Below the pieces are notes generated by a model. That model saw nothing but the letters and a program-made list of their open reading frames with translations, was not told the DNA's origin and made no database searches. A stretch of DNA of 64,000 nucleotides from Paenibacillus sp. E222 (lineage in GTDB: Bacteria > Bacillota > Bacilli > Paenibacillales > Paenibacillaceae): assembly GCF_013401555.1 (NCBI RefSeq), contig NZ_CP058552.1, forward strand, positions 3,410,001 to 3,474,000, in the 5' to 3' direction. Position numbers and translations under genes: made by a program. Shown here in pieces: positions 1 through 8,122 of this stretch. Position 1 is the first letter of the stretch. Each line of letters opens with the position of its first letter.

Positions 1-411
1 TGTGATGAGCCGTTGTCTGCATTGGACGTGTCCATTCAGGCTCAGGTCGTTAATTTGCTTGAAGAACTTCAGCAACGCCTCGGTCTGACATACCTGTTCA
101 TTGCGCATGACTTGTCCATGGTTAAACATATCAGTGACCGTGTAGCTGTAATGTACATGGGTAAAGTGGTGGAGTTGGCAGAAAGTGAAGAACTTTATGC
201 GAATCCGATTCACCCTTACACCAAAACATTGCTGTCTGCGATCCCTGTACCTGATCCGGAAGTAGAAGCGAGCAAACGTCGCATTTTGCTTCCAGAAGAA
301 CAAGCACTTAAGAATGGATCTGGTGGTCCTGTAAATGATCCATACAACCTGCAGAACGCTCAATTGATTGAGGTATCCAAAGGTCACTGGGTTGCAGAAC
401 CTTACGTATAA
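1..411 (+). CDS. Oligopeptide/dipeptide ABC transporter ATP-binding protein, 3' end only
   Basis: The reading frame is open from base 1, so the gene begins outside the window; 136 codons remain. The first residues, [11 protein letters not shown], are the end of Walker B followed by the D-loop, and [14 protein letters not shown] contains the switch histidine. The tail carries the [19 protein letters not shown] segment, typical of the C-terminal extension in OppD/OppF/DppD/DppF ATPases, which energise peptide import at the cytoplasmic face of the membrane. I favour an OppF/DppF-type subunit, but D and F forms cannot be told apart from this fragment. A terminator follows 39 bases after the stop, so this is the last gene of its operon. 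Confidence 0.88.
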   Translation, partial: CDEPLSALDVSIQAQVVNLLEELQQRLGLTYLFIAHDLSMVKHISDRVAVMYMGKVVELAESEELYANPIHPYTKTLLSAIPVPDPEVEASKRRILLPEEQALKNGSGGPVNDPYNLQNAQLIEVSKGHWVAEPYV

Positions 412-449
412 AAAGTACAAATTTCATTTGGACTTATCCATGAATATCA

Positions 450-484
450 AACCGCCGACTTTGTTCGGCGGTTTTTTATTTTTT
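450..484 (+). terminator. Rho-independent terminator of the peptide transporter operon
   Basis: An 8-bp perfect stem (ACCGCCGA at 451-458, TCGGCGGT at 465-472) with a 6-base loop is followed by a T-rich run. It separates the transporter gene from bshC. Confidence 0.9.
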
Positions 485-497
485 GATGCACTTTCTT

Positions 498-527
498 TTG
501 ACGAAGAGGGCTCTCATTCGGTACAAT
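498..527 (+). promoter_or_regulatory. Sigma-A-like promoter for bshC
   Basis: TTGACG (498-503) and TACAAT (522-527) are separated by 18 bases. They lie downstream of the preceding terminator and about 40 bases ahead of the bshC start. Recognised by eye from the consensus. Confidence 0.6.
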
Positions 528-566
528 CAAGAAAGGCTCTTTGAAGCAGAATAGGAGGCAGACCTC

Positions 567-2198
567 ATGAAAGGTATTACCGAGGCACTCCGCAGCGGAA
601 CGCGACTTGCAGAAGACTATGTCTGTTCAAGGGATGCTGCGCGTGGCCTTTACGAGTATGACATTCGCTGGGAATCGGGGCTTCATGCGCGTGCCGAGTG
701 GCTGGACCAATCGGAGAACACACGTATTCCTCGTCAACGTCTGGCAGAGTATCTACGTATATATAATAAACGTGTGAACGATCATGGTGCAGTCCATGAA
801 TCCATCACACGTCTCGCGGAACAGGATGCGTTGGTTGTTACGGGAGGACAGCAAAGCGGCCTGCTTACAGGTCCGTTGTTTGTAATTTACAAAGCAGCAA
901 GTGTAGTTGCAGCTGCGCGGGAAGCGGAGAACAGGCTACAACGGCCGGTCGTTCCCGTTTTTTGGATTGCAGGTGAAGACCATGACTGGGATGAAGTCAA
1001 CCACACATATTTGCCTGACGCCAGCGGTGATATGACGAAGATCAAGTTACAAGGGCGGTTTGCAGGCAGGGATTCTGTGAGTAATGTCCATGTGGAAACA
1101 GAGCATTGGATGACTGTGCTGGAGCAGGTGGAACATCTGTTACCGGATACGGTGCACAAACCAGGTTTGATGAAGCTGGTTACGGAAATCCATCAGGCGA
1201 GTTCGAACCTGAGTGATGCGTTTGCTCGGTTTATCTCAGCGTTATTTGGCAGCAGTGGACTTATTCTGTTGGATGCTGCGGATCCAGACTTGCGCAGACT
1301 AGAGCAGCCTGTATTTGAACGCTTGATTCGTGAAAATGGGACATTACGCCAAGCCTATGCACAGGGGGCCTCCGCATTGGAACAAGCCGGATATGCCATG
1401 CCTGCTGAAGTTGCAGAAGATGGGGCCAATCTGTTTTACATACATGAAGGGGCACGATTGCTTCTGATGTTGAAAGACGGCTTGTACAGCGACCGTAAAG
1501 GTCTGGTTTCATTTACAGAAGAGCGACTGCTTCAGGAACTGGCTGAACATCCCGAGCGGTTTAGTAACAATGTATTGACCAGGCCATTAATGCAGGATTC
1601 CATTTTACCTGTAGCGGCTGTTATTTTGGGTCAAGGTGAAATCGCGTATTGGGGATTGACGCGTGAAGCGTTTGGCCGTTTCGGGCTGCAGATGCCTATC
1701 TTGCTTCCACGTCTGTCCTTTACCATCATGGAAGATGTTCATCACAAACATATGGTGCAGTACGGTCTTTCTTTCCAGGACGTTCAATATCATATGGAAG
1801 AAAAGAAGGAACAATGGCTGGCACAGCAGGAGACCTTCCAGGTCGATGAACAGTTCGAGCGCGTTCAGCAAGCATTTGCCGATCTATATCGTCCATTGCT
1901 TGATCAGATTGCAGAGATCCACCCTGGTCTGGACCGAATTGGAGATACCAATGTAGGCAAGATCAGCGCACAGATGCAATATCTGCAACAGCAGACCCAC
2001 AAAGCCATTAAAGATAAACACAATGTGAGTCTAAGACACTGGAACGGGATGCAAAACTCACTCTTTCCCATGAACAAACCACAGGAACGAGTACATAACG
2101 TACTCTTTTACCTGAACCGTTATGGAACCGAGTGGATCGGACAACTGATTGAAAGTCAGAACGAATTCCGTGGACAACACCAAGTGATCACATTGTAG
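567..2198 (+). CDS. bshC: Bacillithiol biosynthesis cysteine-adding enzyme BshC
   Basis: This enzyme adds cysteine to glucosaminyl-malate in the last step of making bacillithiol, the main low-molecular-weight thiol of many Firmicutes. The 543-residue length suits the family. The protein has the conserved VTGGQQSGLLTGP stretch at residues 91-103 and FWIAGEDHDWDEV at 132-144, followed by a helical, probably coiled-coil C-terminal half. The ATG at 567 is preceded by AGGAGG at 553-558. In B. subtilis bshC (yllA) lies directly upstream of mraZ. That neighbourhood is kept here, except that ahcY sits between them. Start and identity are both well supported. Confidence 0.93.
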   Translation: MKGITEALRSGTRLAEDYVCSRDAARGLYEYDIRWESGLHARAEWLDQSENTRIPRQRLAEYLRIYNKRVNDHGAVHESITRLAEQDALVVTGGQQSGLLTGPLFVIYKAASVVAAAREAENRLQRPVVPVFWIAGEDHDWDEVNHTYLPDASGDMTKIKLQGRFAGRDSVSNVHVETEHWMTVLEQVEHLLPDTVHKPGLMKLVTEIHQASSNLSDAFARFISALFGSSGLILLDAADPDLRRLEQPVFERLIRENGTLRQAYAQGASALEQAGYAMPAEVAEDGANLFYIHEGARLLLMLKDGLYSDRKGLVSFTEERLLQELAEHPERFSNNVLTRPLMQDSILPVAAVILGQGEIAYWGLTREAFGRFGLQMPILLPRLSFTIMEDVHHKHMVQYGLSFQDVQYHMEEKKEQWLAQQETFQVDEQFERVQQAFADLYRPLLDQIAEIHPGLDRIGDTNVGKISAQMQYLQQQTHKAIKDKHNVSLRHWNGMQNSLFPMNKPQERVHNVLFYLNRYGTEWIGQLIESQNEFRGQHQVITL

Positions 2199-2212
2199 TG
2201 ACCTTTTATAAT
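2184..2212 (+). promoter_or_regulatory. Possible sigma-A promoter for ahcY
   Basis: A perfect TATAAT at 2207-2212 lies 31 bases before the ahcY start. The matching -35 position (GTGATC, 2184-2189, spacing 17) is poor, so this rests mainly on the -10 element. Confidence 0.35.
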
Positions 2213-2243
2213 AGAAGGAATAGATAATCTAGGAGGATGAGGA

Positions 2244-3509
2244 ATGACTACCCCTGCATTGCAAAACAGTATCGTTAAGGATATGGGTCTCGCTTCGGAA
2301 GGTCATCTGAAAATTGATTGGGTAGAAGCGCATATGCCGGTGTTAAACCGCATTCGGCGCCAATTTGAACAGGATCTTCCGTTTAAAGGGTTGAAAGTAG
2401 CCATTTGCCTTCACCTTGAGGCCAAAACAGCTTACCTGGCGAAAGTCATTCAAGCTGGTGGTGCAGAAGTGACGATTACACACAGCAATCCATTGTCAAC
2501 GCAGGACGACGTTTGTGCTGCTCTGGTGGAAGACGGCGTTACGGTGTATGCCAAACATAATCCAGACCCTGTAGAGTTCAAAGAACTGCAGCTCCGTGCA
2601 CTTGAAGTGAAACCTGATCTGATTATTGATGACGGTGGAGACTTTGCCACTATTATTGCATCTGAACGTCCTGATCTAGCTGCGACGATTCGTGGCGGAG
2701 CAGAGGAAACGACAACGGGCATCATTCGTCTGAAAGCTTTGGCGAAAGAAGGACAATTGCGTTTCCCAATGGTTGCAGTCAATGACGCTTATTGCAAATA
2801 CTTGTTTGATAACCGTTACGGTACAGGTCAGTCTGCATTCGATGGCATCATCCGTACAACCAATCTGGTCGTTGCAGGAAAGAACGTAGTTGTAGCGGGT
2901 TATGGATGGTGTGGTAAAGGTGTAGCGATGCGTGCCAAAGGGCTTGGAGCAAATGTTATCGTAACTGAAATCGATCCTATTAAAGCCGTAGAAGCACATA
3001 TGGACGGATTTCGTGTCATGACGATGGTGGAAGCTGCCAAATTGGGTGATTTCTTCATCGCTGTTACCGGCAATAAAGACGTGATCACTGGAGAGCATTA
3101 CGATGTGATGAAAGATGGAGCAATTCTTAGCAATGCGGGTCACTTTGACGTGGAAGTAAACAAACCTGAACTTGCTAAACGTTCCGATTCGATTCGTACC
3201 GTACGCCGCAACATTGAAGAATATCGCTTCAAAGATGGCCGTAAGATGTATTTGCTGGCTGAAGGACGTCTCGTAAACCTGGGTGCAGCCGATGGACACC
3301 CTGCCGAGATTATGGATACAACGTTTGCTTTGCAAGCGCTGGGTCTGCGTTATGTGAGTGAAAACTATGCGGAACTGGGTAAAACCGTTGTTAATGTACC
3401 TTATGACATCGATCAACAGGTTGCCAGCTACAAACTGGAAAGCTTGAATATTGCCATTGACTCCCTGTCCGCCGAGCAGGAAAAATATCTGGACAGCTGG
3501 AAATTCTAA
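2244..3509 (+). CDS. ahcY: Adenosylhomocysteinase (SAH hydrolase)
   Basis: Reversibly splits S-adenosylhomocysteine into adenosine and homocysteine using tightly bound NAD, and so clears the by-product of methyl transfer. The 421-residue protein shows LIIDDGGD near 127-134, EETTTG at 154-159, the NAD loop GYGWCGKG at 219-226 and SNAGHFD near 286-292. It is of the short type seen in archaea and Thermotoga and lacks the longer C-terminal tail of the eukaryotic enzyme. The start is supported by AGGAGG at 2231-2236. It lies 45 bases after bshC and may be cotranscribed with it. B. subtilis instead uses the Pfs/LuxS route, so this gene marks a difference in sulfur recycling. Confidence 0.92.
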   Translation: MTTPALQNSIVKDMGLASEGHLKIDWVEAHMPVLNRIRRQFEQDLPFKGLKVAICLHLEAKTAYLAKVIQAGGAEVTITHSNPLSTQDDVCAALVEDGVTVYAKHNPDPVEFKELQLRALEVKPDLIIDDGGDFATIIASERPDLAATIRGGAEETTTGIIRLKALAKEGQLRFPMVAVNDAYCKYLFDNRYGTGQSAFDGIIRTTNLVVAGKNVVVAGYGWCGKGVAMRAKGLGANVIVTEIDPIKAVEAHMDGFRVMTMVEAAKLGDFFIAVTGNKDVITGEHYDVMKDGAILSNAGHFDVEVNKPELAKRSDSIRTVRRNIEEYRFKDGRKMYLLAEGRLVNLGAADGHPAEIMDTTFALQALGLRYVSENYAELGKTVVNVPYDIDQQVASYKLESLNIAIDSLSAEQEKYLDSWKF

Positions 3510-3615
3510 TAGTCATCCATTAATTACAAGCTGATTAAGTGCTACAAAGGGTTTAAAATAGTTTATTAATGATATGGCTCATATGCGGGTGTACGTACGA
3601 TTGCCCGTAAGCGGG

Positions 3616-3658
3616 AAACGTCTTTGATCCTGAGTGACAGGATCAAAGACGTTTTTTT
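3616..3658 (+). terminator. Rho-independent terminator after ahcY
   Basis: A 16-bp perfect stem (3617-3632 with 3638-3653, loop AGTGA) ends in a run of seven Ts. It isolates bshC-ahcY from the dcw cluster. Confidence 0.95.
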
Positions 3659-3701
3659 GCGGTTATTAAATTAAAAAAAAGTAAAGCCCGTAAGAAGGGT
3701 T

Positions 3702-3730
3702 TTGATTTTTTTGTGCGAATCTATTATGCT
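3702..3730 (+). promoter_or_regulatory. Sigma-A-like promoter of the dcw cluster
   Basis: TTGATT (3702-3707) and TATGCT (3725-3730) are separated by 17 bases. They lie just upstream of the MraZ-type repeats and about 56 bases ahead of mraZ. Confidence 0.55.
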
Positions 3731-3734
3731 TAGG

Positions 3735-3769
3735 TGGTGGAAAGTGGGGCAAAGTGGGAGAAACGGGTG
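3735..3769 (+). promoter_or_regulatory. MraZ operator: TGG-type direct repeats every 10 bp
   Basis: Repeats TGGTG (3735), TGGGG (3745) and TGGGA (3755) recur at exact 10-bp steps, with a weaker GGGTG in phase at 3765. MraZ proteins are known to bind tandem TGGGN motifs on one face of the helix at mra promoters. The repeats overlap the expected transcription start, so autorepression by MraZ is likely. Confidence 0.7.
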
Positions 3770-3785
3770 AGGAGTGAGTGGGCCA

Positions 3786-4223
3786 ATGTTTATGGGGGAG
3801 TTCCAACATAGCATTGATGACAAGGGTCGGGTTATTATTCCGGCTAAATTCCGCGAATCTCTGGGACCGTCTTTCGTTGTCACACGGGGTTTGGACCAGT
3901 GTCTTTTCGTGTACCCCATGGAGGAGTGGGGGGTCATGGAACAGAAGCTCAAAGCACTGCCATTGATGAAATCCGATGCTCGTGCGTTTACCCGGTTTTT
4001 TTTCTCGGGTGCCACCGAATGTGAATTGGACAAACAGGGCAGGGTAAATTTGCCGGGCAATCTTAGAGAGTATGCCAAGCTGGACAAGGATTGCGTTGTT
4101 CTTGGCGTGTCGAACCGGGTGGAGATTTGGAGCAAAGGCATATGGGAGAGTTATTTCAATCAATCCGAAGAAGCATTCAACGACATTGCCGAAAAGCTGG
4201 TCGATTTTAATTTTGATCTATAA
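3786..4223 (+). CDS. mraZ: Transcriptional regulator MraZ
   Basis: DNA-binding regulator of the division and cell-wall cluster, which acts as a ring-shaped oligomer. The protein carries two SpoVT/AbrB-like half-domains, each with the family signature: [14 protein letters not shown] near the N-terminus and [16 protein letters not shown] in the second half. I start it at the ATG at 3786 (MFMGEF), which matches the usual family start and gives 145 residues. An in-frame GTG at 3774 would add four residues but lies inside the likely ribosome-binding site (GAGGAG, 3769-3774). The operator-like repeats directly upstream fit autoregulation. Confidence 0.93.
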   Translation: MFMGEFQHSIDDKGRVIIPAKFRESLGPSFVVTRGLDQCLFVYPMEEWGVMEQKLKALPLMKSDARAFTRFFFSGATECELDKQGRVNLPGNLREYAKLDKDCVVLGVSNRVEIWSKGIWESYFNQSEEAFNDIAEKLVDFNFDL

Positions 4224-4241
4224 AGTCAGGAGGGGTGCAGG

Positions 4242-5192
4242 TTGTTTCACCACATAACCGTACTCAAAGAAGAGGCAACAGAGGGTTTAAACATCAAGCA
4301 GGACGGTATATACGTGGACTGCACTTTAGGCGGTGGCGGACACAGCTCCGTGATTGCATCCAAGCTCGGTCCAGGGGGACGTCTGATCGCACTGGATCAG
4401 GATGATTGGGCTTTGGATAATGCGCGTGAAAAATTGGCTCCATACGGAGAGCGGATTACATTGGTCAAAACCAATTTCCGTGATCTGGAGCAGGTATTGA
4501 AAGAACTGGATGTACCGATGAAAGATGGCGTGCCACAGGTAGATGGAATTTTGTACGATTTGGGGGTATCATCGCCGCAATTCGACGAAGGCGAACGTGG
4601 ATTTAGCTACAACCACGATGCTCCGTTGGATATGCGTATGGATCAGGACGCGTCTCTTACCGCCAAAGAGATTGTTAACGAATGGCCGGAAGAGGAGATT
4701 GCCCGCATTTTGTATCGCTATGGTGAAGAGAAATTCTCTAGAAGAATTGCTCGTGTCATTGTTGAAAAACGAAAGCAGTCCACAATTGAGACTACTGGCG
4801 AACTGGTGGAATTGATCAAAGAAGGGATTCCGGCGGCGGCGCGTCGTACCGGAGGACATCCTGCAAAACGCAGCTTTCAGGCATTGCGAATTGCCGTTAA
4901 TGATGAGCTGGGCGCGTTCGAAGAAGCGTTACATCAGGCCGTTCGGTGCTTGGCACCAGGCGGACGTGTATCTGTTATTACTTTTCACTCACTTGAGGAC
5001 CGAATTTGCAAACAGATTTTTAGCAGTTATCTGGAGAAATGTACTTGCCCTCCCGATTTCCCGTTATGTGTTTGCGGCGGTAAGGGTGTCTTGCGTTTAG
5101 TGAACAGAAAGCCGCTGATTCCAACGGAAACGGAACTGGCCGAAAACTCCCGTGCTCGTTCAGCAAAGCTGCGCGTAGCCGAGAAACTGTAA
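4242..5192 (+). CDS. rsmH: 16S rRNA (cytosine1402-N4)-methyltransferase RsmH (MraW)
   Basis: Methylates N4 of C1402 in the decoding centre of 16S rRNA with S-adenosylmethionine. The 316-residue protein has the SAM-binding [12 protein letters not shown] near residues 27-38, the [11 protein letters not shown] motif near 106-116 and ITFHSLEDR in the C-terminal third, all family hallmarks. It starts at a TTG at 4242 behind AGGAGGGG (4228-4235), 18 bases after mraZ. No ATG in a good context gives a complete N-terminus. Confidence 0.95.
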   Translation: MFHHITVLKEEATEGLNIKQDGIYVDCTLGGGGHSSVIASKLGPGGRLIALDQDDWALDNAREKLAPYGERITLVKTNFRDLEQVLKELDVPMKDGVPQVDGILYDLGVSSPQFDEGERGFSYNHDAPLDMRMDQDASLTAKEIVNEWPEEEIARILYRYGEEKFSRRIARVIVEKRKQSTIETTGELVELIKEGIPAAARRTGGHPAKRSFQALRIAVNDELGAFEEALHQAVRCLAPGGRVSVITFHSLEDRICKQIFSSYLEKCTCPPDFPLCVCGGKGVLRLVNRKPLIPTETELAENSRARSAKLRVAEKL

Positions 5193-5219
5193 ATCAAGAG
5201 CAGAGGAGAGAATCGGAGT

Positions 5220-5648
5220 ATGGCATATACACGTGGTAATCTGGCAGTGAAAGAAAAAGCGTCCCAAGAACGTGTGACCCAGCAGCGGTACAAGGAAACT
5301 ACCAAAGTGGTGACCCGTCGTACCGGTCTTCCGGCACGCGAGAAATTTTTGTATCTGATTACTCTGTTTGCAGTAATTGTTGTGGGTGGTTTAATGATGT
5401 CGCGTTACGCTCAAATCTATGATCTGAATAAGCAGGCACAGACGACGCTGTCTGACGTGAGAGAAGCAGAGAAAACGATTGCAGATCTGCAAGTGGAAAA
5501 AGAAAAACTGAACAATCTGGTCATCGAGAATGCTCGCAAACTTGGTTACGTTGAGGCTTCCGGCAAGGATGTCATTTTTGTACCTCGCTCAACAAGTACA
5601 ACGAACTCGACAGGGACTGAATCGTCCTCGGATACAGCAAATAAGTAG
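5220..5648 (+). CDS. ftsL: Cell division protein FtsL
   Basis: Small bitopic divisome protein that works with DivIB and DivIC to activate septal wall synthesis. The 142 residues comprise a basic cytoplasmic N-terminus, one membrane helix at about 43-60, a short leucine-zipper-like coiled coil at about 62-103, and a Ser/Thr-rich tail. Sequence in this family is weakly conserved. The assignment therefore rests on topology and on the invariant position between rsmH and the class B penicillin-binding protein. Confidence 0.88.
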   Translation: MAYTRGNLAVKEKASQERVTQQRYKETTKVVTRRTGLPAREKFLYLITLFAVIVVGGLMMSRYAQIYDLNKQAQTTLSDVREAEKTIADLQVEKEKLNNLVIENARKLGYVEASGKDVIFVPRSTSTTNSTGTESSSDTANK

Positions 5649-5698
5649 AACATTTTGTATCAAGCTATACAAAGTGCTGAAGCAAAAGAGGTGTACCG

Positions 5699-8029
5699 AT
5701 GGTAAAAAGAATAAAGATGCGCACACTGCTTATAGGGGGATGTATTACCCTCTTTTTTCTTGTATTAATAACCCGCATCTTTTTTATTCAGGTTGTTAAT
5801 GGCGGTATTTGGCAGGAGCGAGCGGCTGGTTTGGTTGAACGCGAACAAACCATCAAGGCCAGTCGTGGGACAATCACAGACCGCAATGGTAACATTTTGG
5901 CGACGGATGCGCCTGCTTACACGGTGTCTGTAAACCCAGAGATGATTAACAAGCTTGGAATTGAAGATGTGATTATTGACAAATTATCGAGTTTATTGGG
6001 TAAAAGTGAGAGTGAAATGCGAGCACTTGTAACAGCTAAAAAGGAAGATGGGACATTCTTTCAACAACGTGAAGTGCGCAGTGAAGGGTATAAAATTAGC
6101 CCAGAACTCGCTGCTAAGGTAGACGAATTTCGCGAAAAACTTCAGGATGACTACAAGGCTAAAAACGCGATTGTCATGACACAGGAGTCGAAGCGATATT
6201 ATCCGGAAGAAACGCTTGCCTCTCATTTGCTGGGATACATGAGCCGTGATGGCAAAGCGGTTAACGGACTTGAAGTCTCCTATGATGAACAGCTTACAGG
6301 TACAGATGGTTATCTGAACTATCAGAAGGACGCCAAAGGGTACAAGCTGCCTGATTCCCAGGACAACTATCTTCCACCGCAGAATGGAAGTAACTTGAAG
6401 CTGACGATTGATGATACAATTCAGTACTACATCGAAGATGCAATGAAAGAAGCAGTGGCCCAGTACAATCCACTGAGCATGACTGTTATTGCAGCAGATC
6501 CAAACACAATGGAAATCTTAGGAATGGCCAATTGGCCGACCTTTAATCCTAATACGTATGCGGAAACGCCGGATCAGAAAAATTTTATCAACCATGCGAT
6601 ACAATCCATCTATGAACCAGGGTCTACTTTTAAAATTGTTACTCTGGCGGGTGCAGTTGAAGAGAAGTTGTTTGATCCGAATGCTACGTTCGAATCCAAG
6701 CGAATCTATATCGGTGGCTATCCCATCAGTGATAACGGTCACGCCTATGGCCGGATTTCCTACTTGGAAGGTGTTAAACGTTCAAGTAACATTGCGTTTG
6801 TTAATCTGGGTTATAACATGCTTGGCGGTGAACGTTTGCGTCATTACATAGACCAATTCGGTTTTGGTAAAAAGACGGGTATTGATCTGCCGAGTGAATC
6901 AGCATCACCAATCAAGCCGCTGGTTTATAAATCGGAAATTGCCACAGCAGCATATGGCCATGGTCTTGTACAGGTAACTCCAATCCAGCAGGTAGCAGCC
7001 GTTTCGGCCATTGCCAACGGTGGGAAACTCATGGAGCCGCACTTGGTGAAGGAGATTATCAATCCAAATGACGGTTCATCCGAAGTGATCAAGCCTAAAG
7101 TCGTTCGTCAGGTCATTTCCAAAGAATCTTCCAAACTGGTGAGCGGGTACCTCGAGCAGGTTGTTGCAGATCAGACGATTGGTACAGGACGTAATGCTTA
7201 CATTGAAGGGTATCGTGTGGCTGGTAAAACCGGTACGGCCAGAAAAGTTGTCAACGGGGATTACAGTAAATCCAAAGACGTCGTTTCGTTTATCGGATTT
7301 GCACCCGTAAATAATCCTAAAATTGCGATCCTGGTTGTGATTGACCAGCCGGACGGTGCCAATATTGGCGGGGGGACAGCCGCCGCACCGGTATTTAAAA
7401 AGATTGCCAGTCAAGCTCTTCAATATATGGGAGTGCCGAAAGATACGGTGAAAACCACTGACAAAAAGTCTAAAACAACTCCGGTCGTTCAAGCCAAAGC
7501 TCCTGATCTGTCAGGTAAGACAGCGAAACAGGCCAGAAGCCAGCTTTTGAACGCAGGAATTGCCTATGAGACACTTGGTCAGGGTGAAAATGTCATTCGC
7601 CAATATCCTGTGGCGGGTGCAGCCATGAATCCTGGCCAACGAATCTACCTGTTGACCGAAGAGAGCAGCAAGATGAAGATCCCTGATCTGTCTGGCGAAT
7701 CTCTCCGGGATGCACTTGAAGTGCTCTCCCTCATGAAAGTGGGCGTGACCGTTAAAGGTGAAGGATATGTGGTGAAGCAAACGGAGCAGGTGGCAGGCGA
7801 ACAGAGAACGGTTGAGCTTGTGCTGCAGACGGCCAAAGCGGCAGTTACCGGTATAGCAGATGAAGCTCCCGAGTCTTCTGATCCAGCATCAGGAGACGAG
7901 ACTAACAGTCAGGGGACAGCTGATGGATCGGGGAACACCGAAGAAACGGGCAAAACGGATACTACAAATCCACCTTCAAATGAGACAAAATCGTCTGATA
8001 ACACATCAGACGAGGCTTCGCTTCCATAG
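5699..8029 (+). CDS. pbpB: Class B penicillin-binding protein 2B (septal transpeptidase), two PASTA domains
   Basis: Septal peptidoglycan DD-transpeptidase. The 776-residue protein has an N-terminal membrane anchor at about 9-30, a PBP dimerisation domain, and a transpeptidase domain with all three catalytic motifs: STFK at 309-312, SSN at 362-364 and KTG at 510-512. Two PASTA domains follow, between about 600 and 715. The last 60 residues are Ser/Thr/Asp/Asn-rich and look disordered. AGAGGTG lies just before the ATG. It is the vegetative partner of the neighbouring spoVD product. Confidence 0.95.
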   Translation: MVKRIKMRTLLIGGCITLFFLVLITRIFFIQVVNGGIWQERAAGLVEREQTIKASRGTITDRNGNILATDAPAYTVSVNPEMINKLGIEDVIIDKLSSLLGKSESEMRALVTAKKEDGTFFQQREVRSEGYKISPELAAKVDEFREKLQDDYKAKNAIVMTQESKRYYPEETLASHLLGYMSRDGKAVNGLEVSYDEQLTGTDGYLNYQKDAKGYKLPDSQDNYLPPQNGSNLKLTIDDTIQYYIEDAMKEAVAQYNPLSMTVIAADPNTMEILGMANWPTFNPNTYAETPDQKNFINHAIQSIYEPGSTFKIVTLAGAVEEKLFDPNATFESKRIYIGGYPISDNGHAYGRISYLEGVKRSSNIAFVNLGYNMLGGERLRHYIDQFGFGKKTGIDLPSESASPIKPLVYKSEIATAAYGHGLVQVTPIQQVAAVSAIANGGKLMEPHLVKEIINPNDGSSEVIKPKVVRQVISKESSKLVSGYLEQVVADQTIGTGRNAYIEGYRVAGKTGTARKVVNGDYSKSKDVVSFIGFAPVNNPKIAILVVIDQPDGANIGGGTAAAPVFKKIASQALQYMGVPKDTVKTTDKKSKTTPVVQAKAPDLSGKTAKQARSQLLNAGIAYETLGQGENVIRQYPVAGAAMNPGQRIYLLTEESSKMKIPDLSGESLRDALEVLSLMKVGVTVKGEGYVVKQTEQVAGEQRTVELVLQTAKAAVTGIADEAPESSDPASGDETNSQGTADGSGNTEETGKTDTTNPPSNETKSSDNTSDEASLP

Positions 8030-8122
8030 AGATCACAGACAGCTTGTTCTAACCCCCGGTTGTCCTGAATATTCATGAATGGAACACAATCATGATTTTG
8101 GGACGAGTGGGGGGATCTTTTC

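Noticed and set aside
2676..3416. 246-codon minus-strand frame inside ahcY
   Set aside because: It is the antisense shadow of a strongly conserved enzyme gene. The Cys/Thr/Arg/Ile-rich peptide has no ribosome site or family resemblance.
8067..8096. Possible sigma-E promoter before spoVD (GAATATT and CATGAT)
   Set aside because: The -35 fits well, but the spacing to the only -10-like element is 17 rather than about 14, and that element is poor.
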